From Citrobacter amalonaticus (lineage in GTDB: Bacteria; Pseudomonadota; Gammaproteobacteria; Enterobacterales; Enterobacteriaceae), in the NCBI GenBank assembly GCA_028994555.1, contig JARDVN010000001.1, positions 1,426,001 through 1,490,000 on the forward strand: 64,000 bases of DNA, read 5' to 3'. Positions 1-10,942 of this stretch are shown here, piece after piece. Made by a program: the position numbers and the translations under genes. The notes beneath the pieces were generated by a model. It worked only from the letters and a program-made list of their open reading frames with translations. It did not search any database and was not told the origin of the DNA. Numbering within the stretch: position 1 is the stretch's first letter; each line of letters starts with the position of its first letter.

Positions 1-190
1 ATTATCCTCTGTTATAAGCTGTCTCCAGAGCCAAAAAATCCGCTGTCTCTGGGGTTGCAAAAATGTGCTTCCCGCGTCCTGGGAAGAGACTGTCAAAAAC
101 GAACTGCAGCCTTTAATGTGAAGTCCTCTGCATACATGCAGTACGTCAATGTATTACTGTAGCATCCTGACTGTTTTAGCATAGCTTTAG
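1..190 (-). promoter_or_regulatory. crp promoter and 5' leader (crp lies off the left edge)
   Basis: Read on the minus strand this stretch closely matches the E. coli crp leader as I remember it: a segment around 150-180 resembling the crp P1 -10 region, then about 160 bases of leader ending at position 1 with the sequence that precedes the crp ribosome binding site. The crp start codon should be fewer than about 15 bases outside the window. The 1-301 interval is therefore the divergent crp/yhfA control region, and no gene is seen inside it. Confidence 0.75.
117..132. promoter_or_regulatory. Candidate CRP binding site in the crp leader
   Basis: On the plus strand TGTGA is followed after six bases by CTGCA, an imperfect match to the TGTGA-N6-TCACA CRP consensus with one good and one degenerate half. 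It occupies the place of the E. coli crp autoregulatory site just downstream of P1. Binding itself is inferred from conservation. Confidence 0.5.
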
Positions 191-301
191 CCGTGTGTCT
201 CCTGGTGTCTCGCTTCAGCATGACGCAGGTCGCCTTCCGTTGCGAGAATTGTTATGTACGCGTAATCTGTCAGGAAAATTAACGCACTGGAGTTAAAAAA
301 T

Positions 302-706
302 ATGCAAGCGCGTGTTAAATGGGTTGAGGGGTTAACCTTCCTGGGTGAGTCCGCTTCCGGGCATCAGATTCTGATGGACGGTAACTCTGGTGATAAAGCA
401 CCGAGCCCGATGGAAATGGTGTTGATGGCGGCTGGCGGTTGCAGCGCCATTGACGTGGTTTCTATCCTGCAAAAAGGCCGTCAGGATGTGACGAACTGCG
501 AAGTGAAATTGACTTCAGAACGTCGGGAAGAGGCGCCACGCCTGTTCACTCACATCAACCTGCACTTTATTGTCACCGGCCACGATCTGAAGGATGCCGC
601 CGTTGCGCGGGCGGTCGATCTGTCGGCAGAGAAGTATTGCTCTGTGGCGTTGATGCTGGGAAAAGCGGTTAACATTACCCATTCGTACGAAGTGATTGCT
701 GCCTGA
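302..706 (+). CDS. yhfA: OsmC-family protein YhfA
   Basis: A 134-residue protein of the OsmC/Ohr fold, the same length as E. coli YhfA. OsmC/Ohr relatives reduce organic hydroperoxides through a cysteine pair. Here one cysteine sits in the AAGGCSAIDV motif (about residue 47) and a second in the SAEKYCSVAL segment near the C-terminus, the spacing typical of the family. The start at 302 is preceded by a GGAGTT ribosome site. It is divergent from crp, as in E. coli. The physiological substrate of YhfA is not established, so peroxidase activity is a family-level inference. Confidence 0.92.
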   Translation: MQARVKWVEGLTFLGESASGHQILMDGNSGDKAPSPMEMVLMAAGGCSAIDVVSILQKGRQDVTNCEVKLTSERREEAPRLFTHINLHFIVTGHDLKDAAVARAVDLSAEKYCSVALMLGKAVNITHSYEVIAA

Positions 707-714
707 TGATCATT

Positions 715-781
715 GCCTGATGGCGCTGCGCTTATCAGGCCTACTCCTGTCGTAGGCCCGATAAGCGCAGCGCCAACGGGC
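715..781. repeat. REP/BIME palindromic repeat between yhfA and prkB
   Basis: Two inverted copies of a REP-like unit (GCCTGATGGCGCTGCGC... and ...GCGCAGCGCCAACGGGC) face each other across a short centre and lie between the convergent ends of yhfA and prkB. Such elements are typical of extragenic sites in enterobacteria and can act as gyrase/IHF sites or mRNA stabilisers. A related element lies after slyD. Confidence 0.85.
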
Positions 782-793
782 ACTTCCCACCGT

Positions 794-1663
794 TTATTCG
801 ATCTTCTTGCCTTCCATCAGTCGCTGCACCAGCGGCAGCATGATCAGTTCCATTGCCAGACCCATTTTCCCGCCAGGAACCACCAATGTATTGATGTGAG
901 AAATGAATGAGCCCTGCAGCATCGCCAGCAGCCAGGGGAAATCGATCCCTTCCAGATTGCGGAAATGAATCACCACAAAGCTCTCATCCAGTGACGGAAT
1001 GCTCCTGGCTGCGAAGGGGTTGGATGTGTCCACGGTAGGAACGCGCTGGAAGTTGATGTGGGTGCGGGAGAACTGCGGCGTGATGTAGTTGATATAGTCG
1101 TCCATCGAACGGACCACCGAATCCATCACCGCCTCACGAGAATGGCCTCGTTCACTGGTGTCGCGGATAAGCTTCTGGATCCATTCCAGGTTAACGATGG
1201 GCACCACGCCGACCAGGAGATCAACATGTCTTGCGACCTCATGCTGGGGCGTGACGACGCCGCCGTGCAGGCCTTCATAGAACAGCACATCGGTGGGTTC
1301 GGGCAGTGCTTGCCACGGGGTAAACGTCCCCGGCACCTGGTTCCACGGGACGGCTTCATCGTAGGTATGCAGATATTTGCGTGACTGGCCTTTCCCGGTC
1401 TGGCCGTACTCAATAAACGTCTGTTCCAGCAGGCCGAAGTCATTGGCTTCGGGGCCAAAATAGCTGATATGGCGCCCGGCGTCGCGCGCTTTGCGAATCG
1501 CCATATCCATCTCCGGACGGGTATAACGATGAAAACTGTCGCCTTCCACCTCGGCTGCACGCAGGTTGAGCTGCGCAAAAATTTTACGGAACGCGAGGCT
1601 GGTGGTGGTGGTCCCCGCGCCGCTGGATCCTGTTACCGCGATCACCGGATGTTTGGCAGACAT
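794..1663 (-). CDS. prkB: Phosphoribulokinase-like protein PrkB
   Basis: A 289-residue P-loop kinase of the phosphoribulokinase/uridine kinase superfamily, same size as E. coli PrkB. The N-terminus has the nucleotide-binding loop GSSGAGTTT (residues about 12-20). Enterobacteria lack a Calvin cycle, so the name records homology and the real substrate is unknown. It is the last gene of the leftward run yheT-yheU-prkB. The gap between yheU and prkB is 54 bases. Confidence 0.93.
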   Translation of the reverse strand: MSAKHPVIAVTGSSGAGTTTTSLAFRKIFAQLNLRAAEVEGDSFHRYTRPEMDMAIRKARDAGRHISYFGPEANDFGLLEQTFIEYGQTGKGQSRKYLHTYDEAVPWNQVPGTFTPWQALPEPTDVLFYEGLHGGVVTPQHEVARHVDLLVGVVPIVNLEWIQKLIRDTSERGHSREAVMDSVVRSMDDYINYITPQFSRTHINFQRVPTVDTSNPFAARSIPSLDESFVVIHFRNLEGIDFPWLLAMLQGSFISHINTLVVPGGKMGLAMELIMLPLVQRLMEGKKIE

Positions 1664-1717
1664 GTTAACTCCATCAATAAATTGATTTTTTATTATAGTC
1701 GGCCGATAGCGTGCGGG

Positions 1718-1936
1718 TTACTCGCGAAATGATTTGCGCGGCATGATGTTGACGGTTTCGTGCAACTCAGACCACACCAGAACCGCTTCTCCACACTGTA
1801 ACTGGCGTTTCACGTCGGCGACTTTTTGCTCAAGGGTACGTTCATGTTCACCATAATCGGTACCTTCGCGCAACACAAAGCTTTCGATCAGATTGTCCAG
1901 CGTCTCGGGGGAAAGGTCCTGCCAGGGGATTTGCAT
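1718..1936 (-). CDS. yheU: UPF0270 family protein YheU
   Basis: A 72-residue acidic protein beginning [13 protein letters not shown], matching E. coli YheU in length and sequence. Function is unknown. It sits two bases after yheT and is almost certainly co-translated with it. A native five-G run in the gene is intact, showing that not every homopolymer in this sequence is disturbed. Confidence 0.92.
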   Translation of the reverse strand: MQIPWQDLSPETLDNLIESFVLREGTDYGEHERTLEQKVADVKRQLQCGEAVLVWSELHETVNIMPRKSFRE

Positions 1937-1938
1937 AG

Positions 1939-2958
1939 TTATGCCTCCAGATAGGGTGTCAGCCAGTCAGGAATGCGCGACTCCAGCCACATTTCTGGTC
2001 GACGCAACGTGCCGCCGATGAACCCGACGTGACCGCCATGTTCGGTTAACTGATATTCCACCTGCGGCGGTAGATCTTCCGCTTTAGGGATCACATGATG
2101 ATCCATGAACGGGTCGTCTTTTGCGTGGATGATCAACGTCGGAATTGCGATGTCACTGAGCAAGGGCATGGCGCTACATTGACGATAGTAGTCGATAGCG
2201 TCAGCAAAGCCGTGAATTTTGGCGGTGATCAGATCGTCAAACTCGCGGATACGACGCAGGGATTTCAACTGCGCCAGACTCACCGGCAACGAGCCGGGAT
2301 AAGCTGCCAGTTTGCGCGATGCGTTGCCTTTAAGCAGATTGAGTAAATAGCGCTGATACACGCGGGAAAAGCCTTTATCCATATGGTAGCTGCAGGCTTC
2401 CAGCACAAAGGGGGCTGAGACAATGACCGCCGCGTCGAGCGGGATATTTTTCCCCTCTTTTGCCAGCAGACAAGCCAGCATGTTTCCCCCCAGCGAATAG
2501 CCCACCGCGGCGGTTGGCGCGGTGCCGAATTCTCGCTGTAGCCAGTGTAAAAACCAGGTGCCATCTTCCGTTTCACCGGAGTGATAAATGCGATTCTTCC
2601 GGTTCGGCTCGCCGCTACAGCCACGGAAATGCATCACCACGCCAAGCCAGCCCCGATTTTTTGCCGCCTCAATCAGACCATGTGCATAGGGGCTGTTCAG
2701 GCTGCCTTCCAGACCATGAAAGACTACCAGACGGGGCTTGTGCTTCGCCTGATGCGGATCTTCACTCCATGCCAGATCGACAAAGTCGCCGTCGGGCAAT
2801 TCCAGACGCTGCCAGTGGGCGTCGAAATTCACTTTACGGCGGATTAAACGCGGCAGCATGGTCTGTAGATGACAGTTGCTCAGTCCGCGCAGTGGCCGAA
2901 ACTTGTCACTGCTGCCGTTCGGCATCTCAGGGTCATGAAGGATTACGTGTGTCATCAC
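1939..2958 (-). CDS. yheT: Predicted alpha/beta hydrolase YheT
   Basis: A 339-residue alpha/beta hydrolase of the YheT/ABHD family. The nucleophile elbow GYSLGGN is near residue 150, and GHVGFIGG near the C-terminus supplies the catalytic histidine. An aspartate in KDDPFMDH is the likely third triad member. The substrate is unknown, esterase activity being usual in the family. Two adjacent ATG codons open the frame and the second is equally possible. The start lies two bases past the end of yheS, suggesting one transcript yheS-yheT-yheU-prkB. Confidence 0.93.
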   Translation of the reverse strand: MMTHVILHDPEMPNGSSDKFRPLRGLSNCHLQTMLPRLIRRKVNFDAHWQRLELPDGDFVDLAWSEDPHQAKHKPRLVVFHGLEGSLNSPYAHGLIEAAKNRGWLGVVMHFRGCSGEPNRKNRIYHSGETEDGTWFLHWLQREFGTAPTAAVGYSLGGNMLACLLAKEGKNIPLDAAVIVSAPFVLEACSYHMDKGFSRVYQRYLLNLLKGNASRKLAAYPGSLPVSLAQLKSLRRIREFDDLITAKIHGFADAIDYYRQCSAMPLLSDIAIPTLIIHAKDDPFMDHHVIPKAEDLPPQVEYQLTEHGGHVGFIGGTLRRPEMWLESRIPDWLTPYLEA

Positions 2959-2960
2959 CG

Positions 2961-4862
2961 TTACTCGCTCAGCATCTGCTCAAGCTGTTCCTGGGCATCC
3001 AGCCAGGCCATTTCGCACGCTTCCAGCCCGGCTTTGGCGCTGGCCTGCTGTTGCAGACATTCCGTCAGCTCGGCTTTGCGGCTCTGGTCGTAAAGTTCGC
3101 TGTCGCCCAGCTTCTCTTCCGCCTGCGCCAGCTGTGCGTTCAGCTTCTCCATCTCTTTTTCCAGACGGGCGATCTCTTTACGCAGCGGCTGGGTTTGCGT
3201 TCGCAGTTCGGCTTCGCGACGCTTCTGATCTTTACGCGACTGCGCGCTGTTGACGTTCTCTTTTGGTGGCTCGTCAGGCTGATTTTCCTGTTTCTGCACG
3301 TCGCTCAGCCACTGTTGGTAATCTTCAAGATCGCCATCAAATGGCTCAACCTTACGGTCATGCACCAGGTAGAGATCGTCGGTGGTGGAGCGCAGCAAAT
3401 GGCGGTCGTGCGATACGACCACCAGTGCGCCTTCAAATTCAATCAGCGCTTCGGTTAATGCCTGACGCATGTCGAGATCAAGGTGGTTAGTCGGTTCATC
3501 AAGCAGCAGCAGGTTCGGACGCTGCCAGACGATCAGCGCCAGCACCAGTCGCGCTTTTTCGCCGCCGGAGAAACGACGCGTCTCTTCGCTGACTTTATCG
3601 CCCTGGAAGCCGAAGCCACCCAGATAGTCACGCAGTTTCTGTTCGAGTTCTTGTGGCGCCAGCCGTACCAGATGCTGCAACGGTGATTCATCCGCGCGCA
3701 AATACTCGAGCTGATGCTGGGCGAAATACCCGAGCTTAATGCCTTTCGCCAGGCCAATTTCACCGCTCACCGGCGCGAGTTCACCCGCCAACAGTTTGAT
3801 GAGCGTGGATTTACCGGCGCCGTTACGTCCCAGCAGGCCAATACGCGAGCCCGGGACAAGGTTGAGTTTGATGGAATCCAGAATGATGCGTTCGCCATAA
3901 CCCGCGCTCACTTTCTCCATTTTCAGCAGCGGATTTGGCAGGCTCTCCGGCGCGCGGAAGCTGAAATGGAACGGGTTATCGACATGCGCCGGGGCAATCA
4001 GTTCCATGCGCTCCAGCATCTTAATACGGCTCTGAGCCTGTTTTGCTTTCGTGGCTTTGGCGCGGAAGCGATCGATATAGCTTTGCAGATGCGCGACACG
4101 CTCCTGCTGGCTTTCATACATCGCCTGTTGCTGGGCCAGACGCGTGGCGCGCTGAATCTCAAACGCGCTGTAGTTGCCGGTGTATTCGAACATCGTTTGC
4201 TGTTCGATATGAATGATTTTATCCACCACCGGATCGAGGAAATCACGGTCGTGAGAGATCAGAATCAGCGTGCCCTGGTAGCTCTTCAGCCATTTTTCCA
4301 GCCAGATAACCGCATCCAGATCGAGGTGGTTCGTCGGTTCATCGAGCAGCAGCAGGTCAGAACGGCAAATCAGTGCCTGCGCGAGGTTGAGTCGCATACG
4401 CCAGCCGCCGGAAAAATCGCTGACCGGGCGTTCGAGTTGTTCATTAGAGAATCCGAGACCGTGTAACAGGCTGGCGGCGCGAGATCGTACGGTCCAGGCG
4501 TCGATCGCATCCAGTTTGCCATGGACGGTGGCTATGGCGTGTCCATCGTTACGTTCGTTAGCGTCGTGCAACTGGGCTTCCAGTTGGCGATATTCGCGGT
4601 CGCCATCAATGACATATTCCAGCGCGGGCTGGGGCAGGGCAGGCGTTTCCTGATTCACCCACGCCAGTTGCCAGCTACCGGGAAAGGTAAAACCGCCGGC
4701 ATCGGCGCTGATTTCATTTTTCAGCAATGCCAGCAGGGTAGATTTCCCGCAGCCGTTCTTACCCACCAGACCGACTTTCTGGCCCGGATTGATGGTGGCT
4801 GTGGCATTGTCCAGCAGGACGCGCACGCCGCGACGAATTTGTAACGAGGAGAAAACAATCAT
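2961..4862 (-). CDS. yheS: ABC-F family ATPase YheS
   Basis: A 633-residue soluble twin-ATPase of the ABC-F family. Both halves have Walker A (GKNGCGKST at about 34-42 and GRNGAGKST near 345), an SGG signature, and LLLLDEPTNHLDLD Walker B motifs. A charged helical linker lies between them and a coiled-coil tail rich in K/E/Q ends the protein. No membrane segments are present, so it is not a transporter. ABC-F proteins act at the ribosomal E site, and a translation role for YheS is inferred from the family. It is divergent from kefG. Confidence 0.95.
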   Translation of the reverse strand: MIVFSSLQIRRGVRVLLDNATATINPGQKVGLVGKNGCGKSTLLALLKNEISADAGGFTFPGSWQLAWVNQETPALPQPALEYVIDGDREYRQLEAQLHDANERNDGHAIATVHGKLDAIDAWTVRSRAASLLHGLGFSNEQLERPVSDFSGGWRMRLNLAQALICRSDLLLLDEPTNHLDLDAVIWLEKWLKSYQGTLILISHDRDFLDPVVDKIIHIEQQTMFEYTGNYSAFEIQRATRLAQQQAMYESQQERVAHLQSYIDRFRAKATKAKQAQSRIKMLERMELIAPAHVDNPFHFSFRAPESLPNPLLKMEKVSAGYGERIILDSIKLNLVPGSRIGLLGRNGAGKSTLIKLLAGELAPVSGEIGLAKGIKLGYFAQHQLEYLRADESPLQHLVRLAPQELEQKLRDYLGGFGFQGDKVSEETRRFSGGEKARLVLALIVWQRPNLLLLDEPTNHLDLDMRQALTEALIEFEGALVVVSHDRHLLRSTTDDLYLVHDRKVEPFDGDLEDYQQWLSDVQKQENQPDEPPKENVNSAQSRKDQKRREAELRTQTQPLRKEIARLEKEMEKLNAQLAQAEEKLGDSELYDQSRKAELTECLQQQASAKAGLEACEMAWLDAQEQLEQMLSE

Positions 4863-4996
4863 AAGGCGCCGTATGTTCAGACTATGTTAATTTATCATTA
4901 TGATAATGTAAGGTGTGGGCCATTTTCCGCACCGGGCCGCAATGGTAGCCCAAAACGACGACTATACACAAAAACAGAAACAAAACCGGGAGGGGG

Positions 4997-5551
4997 ATGA
5001 TGTCTCAGCCAGCAAAGGTGTTGCTGCTGTATGCCCATCCGGAATCTCAGGACTCGGTGGCAAACCGGGTACTGCTTAAGCCGGCCATGCAGCTCAGCAA
5101 CGTTACGGTGCACGATCTCTACGCGCACTATCCTGATTTTTTTATCGATATCCCGCATGAGCAGGCGCTGTTGCGTGAGCATGACGTGATTGTGTTTCAA
5201 CATCCGTTGTACACCTATAGCTGTCCGGCGTTGCTGAAAGAGTGGCTGGACCGCGTATTGAGCCGTGGCTTTGCCAGCGGCCCCGGAGGAAATCAGTTGG
5301 CGGGAAAGTACTGGCGAAGCGTGATTACCACCGGTGAACCGGAAAGTGCTTACCGCTATGACGCCTTGAATCGCTATCCAATGAGCGATGTCCTTAGGCC
5401 ATTCGAACTGACGGCAGGAATGTGCCGGATGCACTGGTTGAGCCCCATTATTATCTACTGGGCCAGACGACAAAGCGCGCATGAGCTGGAAAGTCATGCA
5501 AAAGCCTATGGCGACTGGCTTGCTCATCCCGTTCCTGTGGGAGGCCGCTGA
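4997..5551 (+). CDS. kefG: KefG, quinone-oxidoreductase-like ancillary subunit of KefB
   Basis: A 184-residue flavodoxin-fold protein (NAD(P)H:quinone oxidoreductase family), near identical to E. coli KefG (YheR). It begins at a doubled ATG after GGGAGG. The motif [17 protein letters not shown] and the GGNQLAGK loop match the family. KefG binds KefB on the cytoplasmic face and is required for full activity of that glutathione-gated K+/H+ antiporter. Its TGA overlaps the ATG of kefB, giving translational coupling. Confidence 0.96.
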   Translation: MMSQPAKVLLLYAHPESQDSVANRVLLKPAMQLSNVTVHDLYAHYPDFFIDIPHEQALLREHDVIVFQHPLYTYSCPALLKEWLDRVLSRGFASGPGGNQLAGKYWRSVITTGEPESAYRYDALNRYPMSDVLRPFELTAGMCRMHWLSPIIIYWARRQSAHELESHAKAYGDWLAHPVPVGGR

Positions 5552-7358
5552 TGGAAGGTTCCGACTTAATGCTGGCGGGAGTGCTGTTTCTCTTCGCGGC
5601 GGTAGCTGCGGTGCCTTTGGCATCGCGGCTGGGGATTGGCGCCGTGCTGGGGTATTTACTGGCGGGAATTGCCATTGGTCCGTGGGGGGCTGGGGTTCAT
5701 CAGCGATGTGGATGAAATCCTCCACTTCTCTGAACTCGGCGTCGTGTTTCTGATGTTTATCATTGGGCTGGAGCTGAACCCGTCGAAACTCTGGCAGCTT
5801 CGGCGTTCTATCTTTGGCGTCGGCGCAGCGCAGGTTCTGCTGAGTGCGACGCTGCTGGCCGGACTGCTGATATTAACCGATTTCTCATGGCAGGCGGCGG
5901 TTGTCGGCGGGATAGGCCTCGCAATGTCGTCCACTGCGATGGCGCTACAGCTTATGCGCGAAAAAGGGATGAATCGCAGCGAATCCGGGCAGTTGGGCTT
6001 TTCGGTTTTGCTGTTCCAGGATCTGGCGGTGATCCCGGCGCTCGCGCTGGTACCGCTGTTAGCCGGTTCAGCCGATGAAGACTTTGACTGGATGAAGATC
6101 GGCATGAAGGTGCTGGCGTTTGCTGGCATGCTGATTGGCGGACGCTATCTGCTGCGTCCTGTGTTCCGGTTTATTGCCGCCTCCGGCGTACGTGAAGTGT
6201 TTACCGCCGCCACGCTGTTGCTGGTGCTGGGGTCGGCGCTGTTTATGGATGCGCTGGGGCTGTCGATGGCACTCGGCACCTTTATTGCCGGGGTGCTGTT
6301 AGCGGAAAGTGAATACCGGCATGAGCTGGAAACCGCAATCGATCCGTTTAAAGGACTGCTGCTGGGTCTCTTCTTTATTTCTGTCGGGATGTCGCTCAAT
6401 CTGGGGGGTGCTGTATACCCATCTGCTGTGGGTCGTGGCGAGCGTGGCGGTGCTGGTGGCGGTCAAAACGCTGGTGCTTTATCTGCTGGCGCGACTGTAC
6501 GGTCTGCGCAGTTCTGAAAGAATGCAGTTTGCTGGCGTGTTGAGTCAGGGCGGAGAGTTCGCTTTTGTACTGTTCTCGACCGCGTCGTCACAGCGGTTGT
6601 TTCAGGGCGATCAGATGGCGCTTTTGCTGGTGACCGTCACGTTGTCGATGATGACCACGCCGATGCTGATGAAACTTATCGATAAATGGCTTTCTCGCCA
6701 GCTTAACGGCCCGGATGAAGAAGATGAAATGCCGTGGGTTGAGGACGATAAGCCGCAGGTCATCGTGGTAGGCTTTGGCCGTTTTGGTCAGGTTATCGGG
6801 CGTTTGCTGATGGCGAATAAGATGCGTATTACCGTGCTGGAGCGGGACATCAGCGCGGTGAACCTGATGCGTAAATATGGCTATAAGGTCTATTACGGTG
6901 ATGCGACGCAGGTAGATCTGCTGCGTTCCGCTGGCGCAGAGGCGGCGGAATCGATCGTTATTACCTGTAATGAACCGGAAGATACAATGAAACTGGTGGC
7001 GATCTGCCAACAGCATTTTCCGCATTTGCATATTCTTGCGCGAGCGCGCGGACGTGTTGAAGCCCATGAGTTATTACAGGCAGGGGTATCGCAGTTTTCC
7101 CGTGAGACATTCTCCAGTGCACTGGAACTGGGGCGCAAAACGCTGGTGTCGTTGGGGATGCATCCCCATCAGGCGCAGCGGGCGCAACTGCATTTTCGCC
7201 GGCTGGACATGCGGATGCTGAGGGAACTCATCCCGATGCATGCGGATACATTACAAATCTCTCGCGCCAGAGAAGCCAGACGTGAGCTGGAGGAGATTTT
7301 CCAGCGCGAGATGCAACAAGAGCGGCGCCAACTGGATGGCTGGGATGAATTTGAATAG
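5551..7358 (+). CDS. kefB: Glutathione-gated K+/H+ antiporter KefB (frame broken twice by extra G)
   Basis: Encodes the CPA2-family potassium efflux protein that protects against electrophiles by acidifying the cytoplasm. The N-terminal half has the antiporter membrane segments ([18 protein letters not shown]). The C-terminal half has an RCK/KTN Rossmann domain ([15 protein letters not shown]). The reading frame shifts at two six-G runs, 5684-5689 and 6403-6408. Removing one G from each gives 601 residues, the length of E. coli KefB. The first 46 residues, the middle and the end are otherwise continuous with no lost segment. I infer over-called homopolymers, not a real pseudogene. Confidence 0.92.
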
Positions 7359-7367
7359 AGGATAAGT

Positions 7368-7568
7368 ATGGCAATCCGTAAACGTTTTATTGCAGGGGCG
7401 AAATGCCCTTCCTGCCAGGCGCAGGATTCTCTGGCGATGTGGCGCGAGAATAATATCGATATTGTTGAATGTGTTAAGTGTGGGCGTCAGATGCGGGAAG
7501 TAGATAAAGAAGCCCGCGATCACGTTCGCAAAGAAGAGCAAGTGATCGGGATCTTTCATCCAGACTAG
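7368..7568 (+). CDS. yheV: Small zinc-ribbon-like protein YheV
   Basis: A 66-residue protein with two CxxC pairs (CPSC near residue 14 and CVKC near residue 36), consistent with one zinc ribbon. Length and sequence match E. coli YheV, whose function is unknown. It follows kefB by nine bases and precedes slyD, so it may share the kef transcript. Confidence 0.92.
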   Translation: MAIRKRFIAGAKCPSCQAQDSLAMWRENNIDIVECVKCGRQMREVDKEARDHVRKEEQVIGIFHPD

Positions 7569-7662
7569 CGATATGGCCCGAGATTTTTTAAGCTAAAGGG
7601 TACACAGGTGCAGATTTCCGCTACAATCTGCGCCAGCAATTTTCCCACGCTCAGGAGATATC

Positions 7663-8259
7663 ATGAAAGTAGCAAAAGACCTGGTGGTCAGCCTGGCCTA
7701 TCAGGTACGTACAGAAGACGGTGTGTTGGTTGATGAGTCTCCGGTGAGTGCGCCGCTGGACTATCTGCATGGTCACGGTTCCCTGATCTCTGGCCTGGAA
7801 ACAGCGCTGGAAGGTCACGATGTTGGCGACAAATTCGATGTTGCGGTAGGCGCGAATGACGCTTACGGCCAGTATGATGAAAACCTGGTGCAGCGCGTTC
7901 CTAAAGACGTTTTCATGGGCGTTGACGAACTGCAGGTTGGCATGCGTTTCCTGGCGGAAACCGATCAGGGTCCGGTACCGGTAGAAATTACCGAAGTGGA
8001 AGATGACCACGTTGTGGTTGATGGCAACCACATGCTGGCGGGTCAGAATCTGAAATTCAACGTTGAAGTTGTGGCGATCCGCGAAGCGACCGAAGAAGAA
8101 CTGGCTCATGGTCACGTTCACGGAGCGCACGGTCACGACCATGACCACGATCATGACGGCTGCTGCGGCGGTCATGGCCATGAACACGGTCACGAGCATG
8201 GCGGCGAAGGCTGCTGCGGTGGCGGCGGTAAAGGTAACGGCGGCTGCGGTTGCCACTAA
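7663..8259 (+). CDS. slyD: FKBP-type peptidyl-prolyl isomerase SlyD
   Basis: A 198-residue cytoplasmic prolyl isomerase and chaperone. The FKBP domain with the inserted-in-flap chaperone domain covers residues about 1-150. The tail from about residue 150 is a metal-binding region of repeated H-D, H-G and C-C-G-G units, which binds Ni(II) in E. coli and supplies hydrogenase maturation. The tail differs slightly in length from the 196-residue E. coli form. A ribosome site AGGAG precedes the start. Confidence 0.97.
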   Translation: MKVAKDLVVSLAYQVRTEDGVLVDESPVSAPLDYLHGHGSLISGLETALEGHDVGDKFDVAVGANDAYGQYDENLVQRVPKDVFMGVDELQVGMRFLAETDQGPVPVEITEVEDDHVVVDGNHMLAGQNLKFNVEVVAIREATEEELAHGHVHGAHGHDHDHDHDGCCGGHGHEHGHEHGGEGCCGGGGKGNGGCGCH

Positions 8260-8267
8260 AAGGTCAT

Positions 8268-8353
8268 AATGCCTGATGGCGCTACGCTGATCAGGCCTAC
8301 GAGTTCATTGAGATGAGTAGGCCGGATAAGGCGCTTGCGCCACCATCCGGCAA
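8268..8353. repeat. REP/BIME element after slyD
   Basis: Two opposed REP-like units (GCCTGATGGCGCTACGC... and ...GGATAAGGCGCTTGCGCC...CCGGC) separated by about 20 bases lie between slyD and its terminator. It is the same family as the element after yhfA. Confidence 0.85.
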
Positions 8354-8361
8354 TGAACCAC

Positions 8362-8391
8362 AAAAAAAGCGGGTTAACCCCGCTTTTTTTT
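8362..8391. terminator. Bidirectional intrinsic terminator between slyD and slyX
   Basis: An A-run, the stem AGCGGGGTTAACCCCGCT-like palindrome (AGCGGG/CCCGCT around 8369-8383) and a T-run of eight follow slyD. Because both flanks are A/T tracts it can also stop the convergent slyX transcript. Confidence 0.85.
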
Positions 8392-8396
8392 ACGTC

Positions 8397-8615
8397 TCAA
8401 TAATGAGGCGGTGGCGTCTCTTCGGCTTGGGAGGCGATGTGTGAAGGCTGGCTCGCTTTGAGCTTTTCTGTCAGCAGTCGCAGATGATCGCGCAATTTGG
8501 CCATTTCCATCTCGTGTGCGGTTACCGTGACGTTGAGCTCTTCAATGGTGATTTCCTGAAAAGCCAGCCGGCTTTCCAGCTCGGCCAGCCGGGTTTCCAT
8601 CGTTGTATCCTGCAT
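8397..8615 (-). CDS. slyX: SlyX family protein
   Basis: A 72-residue highly charged, heptad-patterned protein ([20 protein letters not shown]...) predicted to form a coiled coil along most of its length. It is the SlyX family, of unknown function and usually found next to slyD. It is convergent with slyD and divergent from fkpA. Confidence 0.93.
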   Translation of the reverse strand: MQDTTMETRLAELESRLAFQEITIEELNVTVTAHEMEMAKLRDHLRLLTEKLKASQPSHIASQAEETPPPHY

Positions 8616-8838
8616 GATTCACCTCATCGATTGTCTCGGGTCGCGGCGGATTCTACTTAACTTTATCCGAATACACAGCCCTGATCCCTCGCAATCGAAA
8701 CTAATTTAAACAAAAAGAGTCTCAAAAGAAGCGATTATCAGGTATGTCTGTATGTTGATTTGTTCAACAACGCTTTATAGTACGCTAGTCATATAAAAGT
8801 TAATCATGGGGTGAGATGCCCCGGCCCTGGAGATATGG

Positions 8839-9666
8839 ATGAAATCACTGTTTAAAGTCACTCTGCTGGCGACCACGATGGCCGTTGCTCTGCACGCCCC
8901 GATCACCTTCGCAGCTGATGCCGCAAAACCGGCCGCCGCCGCTGCTGACAGCAAAGCTGCGTTCAAAAATGACGACCAGAAATCGGCTTACGCACTGGGC
9001 GCATCGCTGGGCCGCTATATGGAAAACTCCCTGAAAGAGCAAGAAAAGCTGGGCATCAAACTGGATAAAGACCAGCTGATCGCCGGCGTTCAGGATGCGT
9101 TTGCTGATAAGAGCAAACTGTCTGACCAGGAAATTGAGCAGACTCTGCAAGCTTTTGAAGCCCGCGTGAAAGCTTCCGCGCAGGCGAAGATGGAAAAAGA
9201 CGCGGCTGACAACGAAGCCAAAGGTAAAGAGTTCCGCACTAAGTTTGCGAAAGAAAAAGATGTGAAGACCTCTTCAACTGGCCTGCTCTACAAAGTTGAG
9301 AAAGCCGGTACGGGCGAAGCGCCGAAAGACAGCGACACTGTGGTGGTGAACTACAAAGGCACGCTGATCGACGGTAAAGAGTTTGATAACTCTTACACCC
9401 GTGGCGAACCGCTCTCTTTCCGTCTGGATGGTGTGATCCCAGGCTGGACAGAAGGCCTGAAGAACATTAAGAAAGGCGGGAAGATTAAGATGGTCATCCC
9501 ACCAGAACTGGCTTACGGTAAAACCGGCGTTCCGGGGATCCCGGCTAACTCCACGCTGGTCTTCGACGTAGAACTGTTGGATATCAAGCCAGCGCCGAAG
9601 GCGGATGCCAAGCCCGAAGCCGCAGCAGAAGCTGATGCAAAAGCAGCAGATGCCGCTAAAAAATAA
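8839..9666 (+). CDS. fkpA: Periplasmic FKBP-type prolyl isomerase FkpA
   Basis: A 275-residue periplasmic chaperone and peptidyl-prolyl isomerase. Residues 1-25 form a Sec signal peptide ending PITFA before ADAAK. A helical dimerisation domain follows (to about 140), then the FKBP domain with the GTLIDGKEFDNSY, VIPGWTEGL and IPPELAYGK motifs. An Ala/Lys/Asp-rich tail ends it, slightly longer than in E. coli (270 residues). In E. coli it belongs to the sigma-E envelope stress regulon. I did not see a clear sigma-E promoter. Confidence 0.96.
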   Translation: MKSLFKVTLLATTMAVALHAPITFAADAAKPAAAAADSKAAFKNDDQKSAYALGASLGRYMENSLKEQEKLGIKLDKDQLIAGVQDAFADKSKLSDQEIEQTLQAFEARVKASAQAKMEKDAADNEAKGKEFRTKFAKEKDVKTSSTGLLYKVEKAGTGEAPKDSDTVVVNYKGTLIDGKEFDNSYTRGEPLSFRLDGVIPGWTEGLKNIKKGGKIKMVIPPELAYGKTGVPGIPANSTLVFDVELLDIKPAPKADAKPEAAAEADAKAADAAKK

Positions 9667-9674
9667 AAACTGAG

Positions 9675-9706
9675 AACCGCCGCCGAACAGAGCGGCGGTT
9701 TTTTTT
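9675..9706 (+). terminator. Intrinsic terminator after fkpA
   Basis: A perfect stem CCGCCGC (9677-9683) with GCGGCGG (9692-9698) and a short loop, followed by eight T, sits nine bases after the fkpA stop. Confidence 0.92.
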
Positions 9707-9832
9707 GTGCAGGCCGGATATAATTAATAGTGGAAAGTGGAACCACCACTGTATTAATTTAACCATCCACAAAATTAATGAGCCTGCCCTGAAAACATAA
9801 CGACAGGCTCCTGAAAAGGAGTGTTTTTTTTC

Positions 9833-10941
<1,109 letters not shown>

Positions 10942-10942
<1 letters not shown>

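Noticed and set aside
3714..4466. 250-codon antisense frame within yheS
   Set aside because: It is a shadow of the Walker-motif coding strand, with no start signals and no family resemblance.
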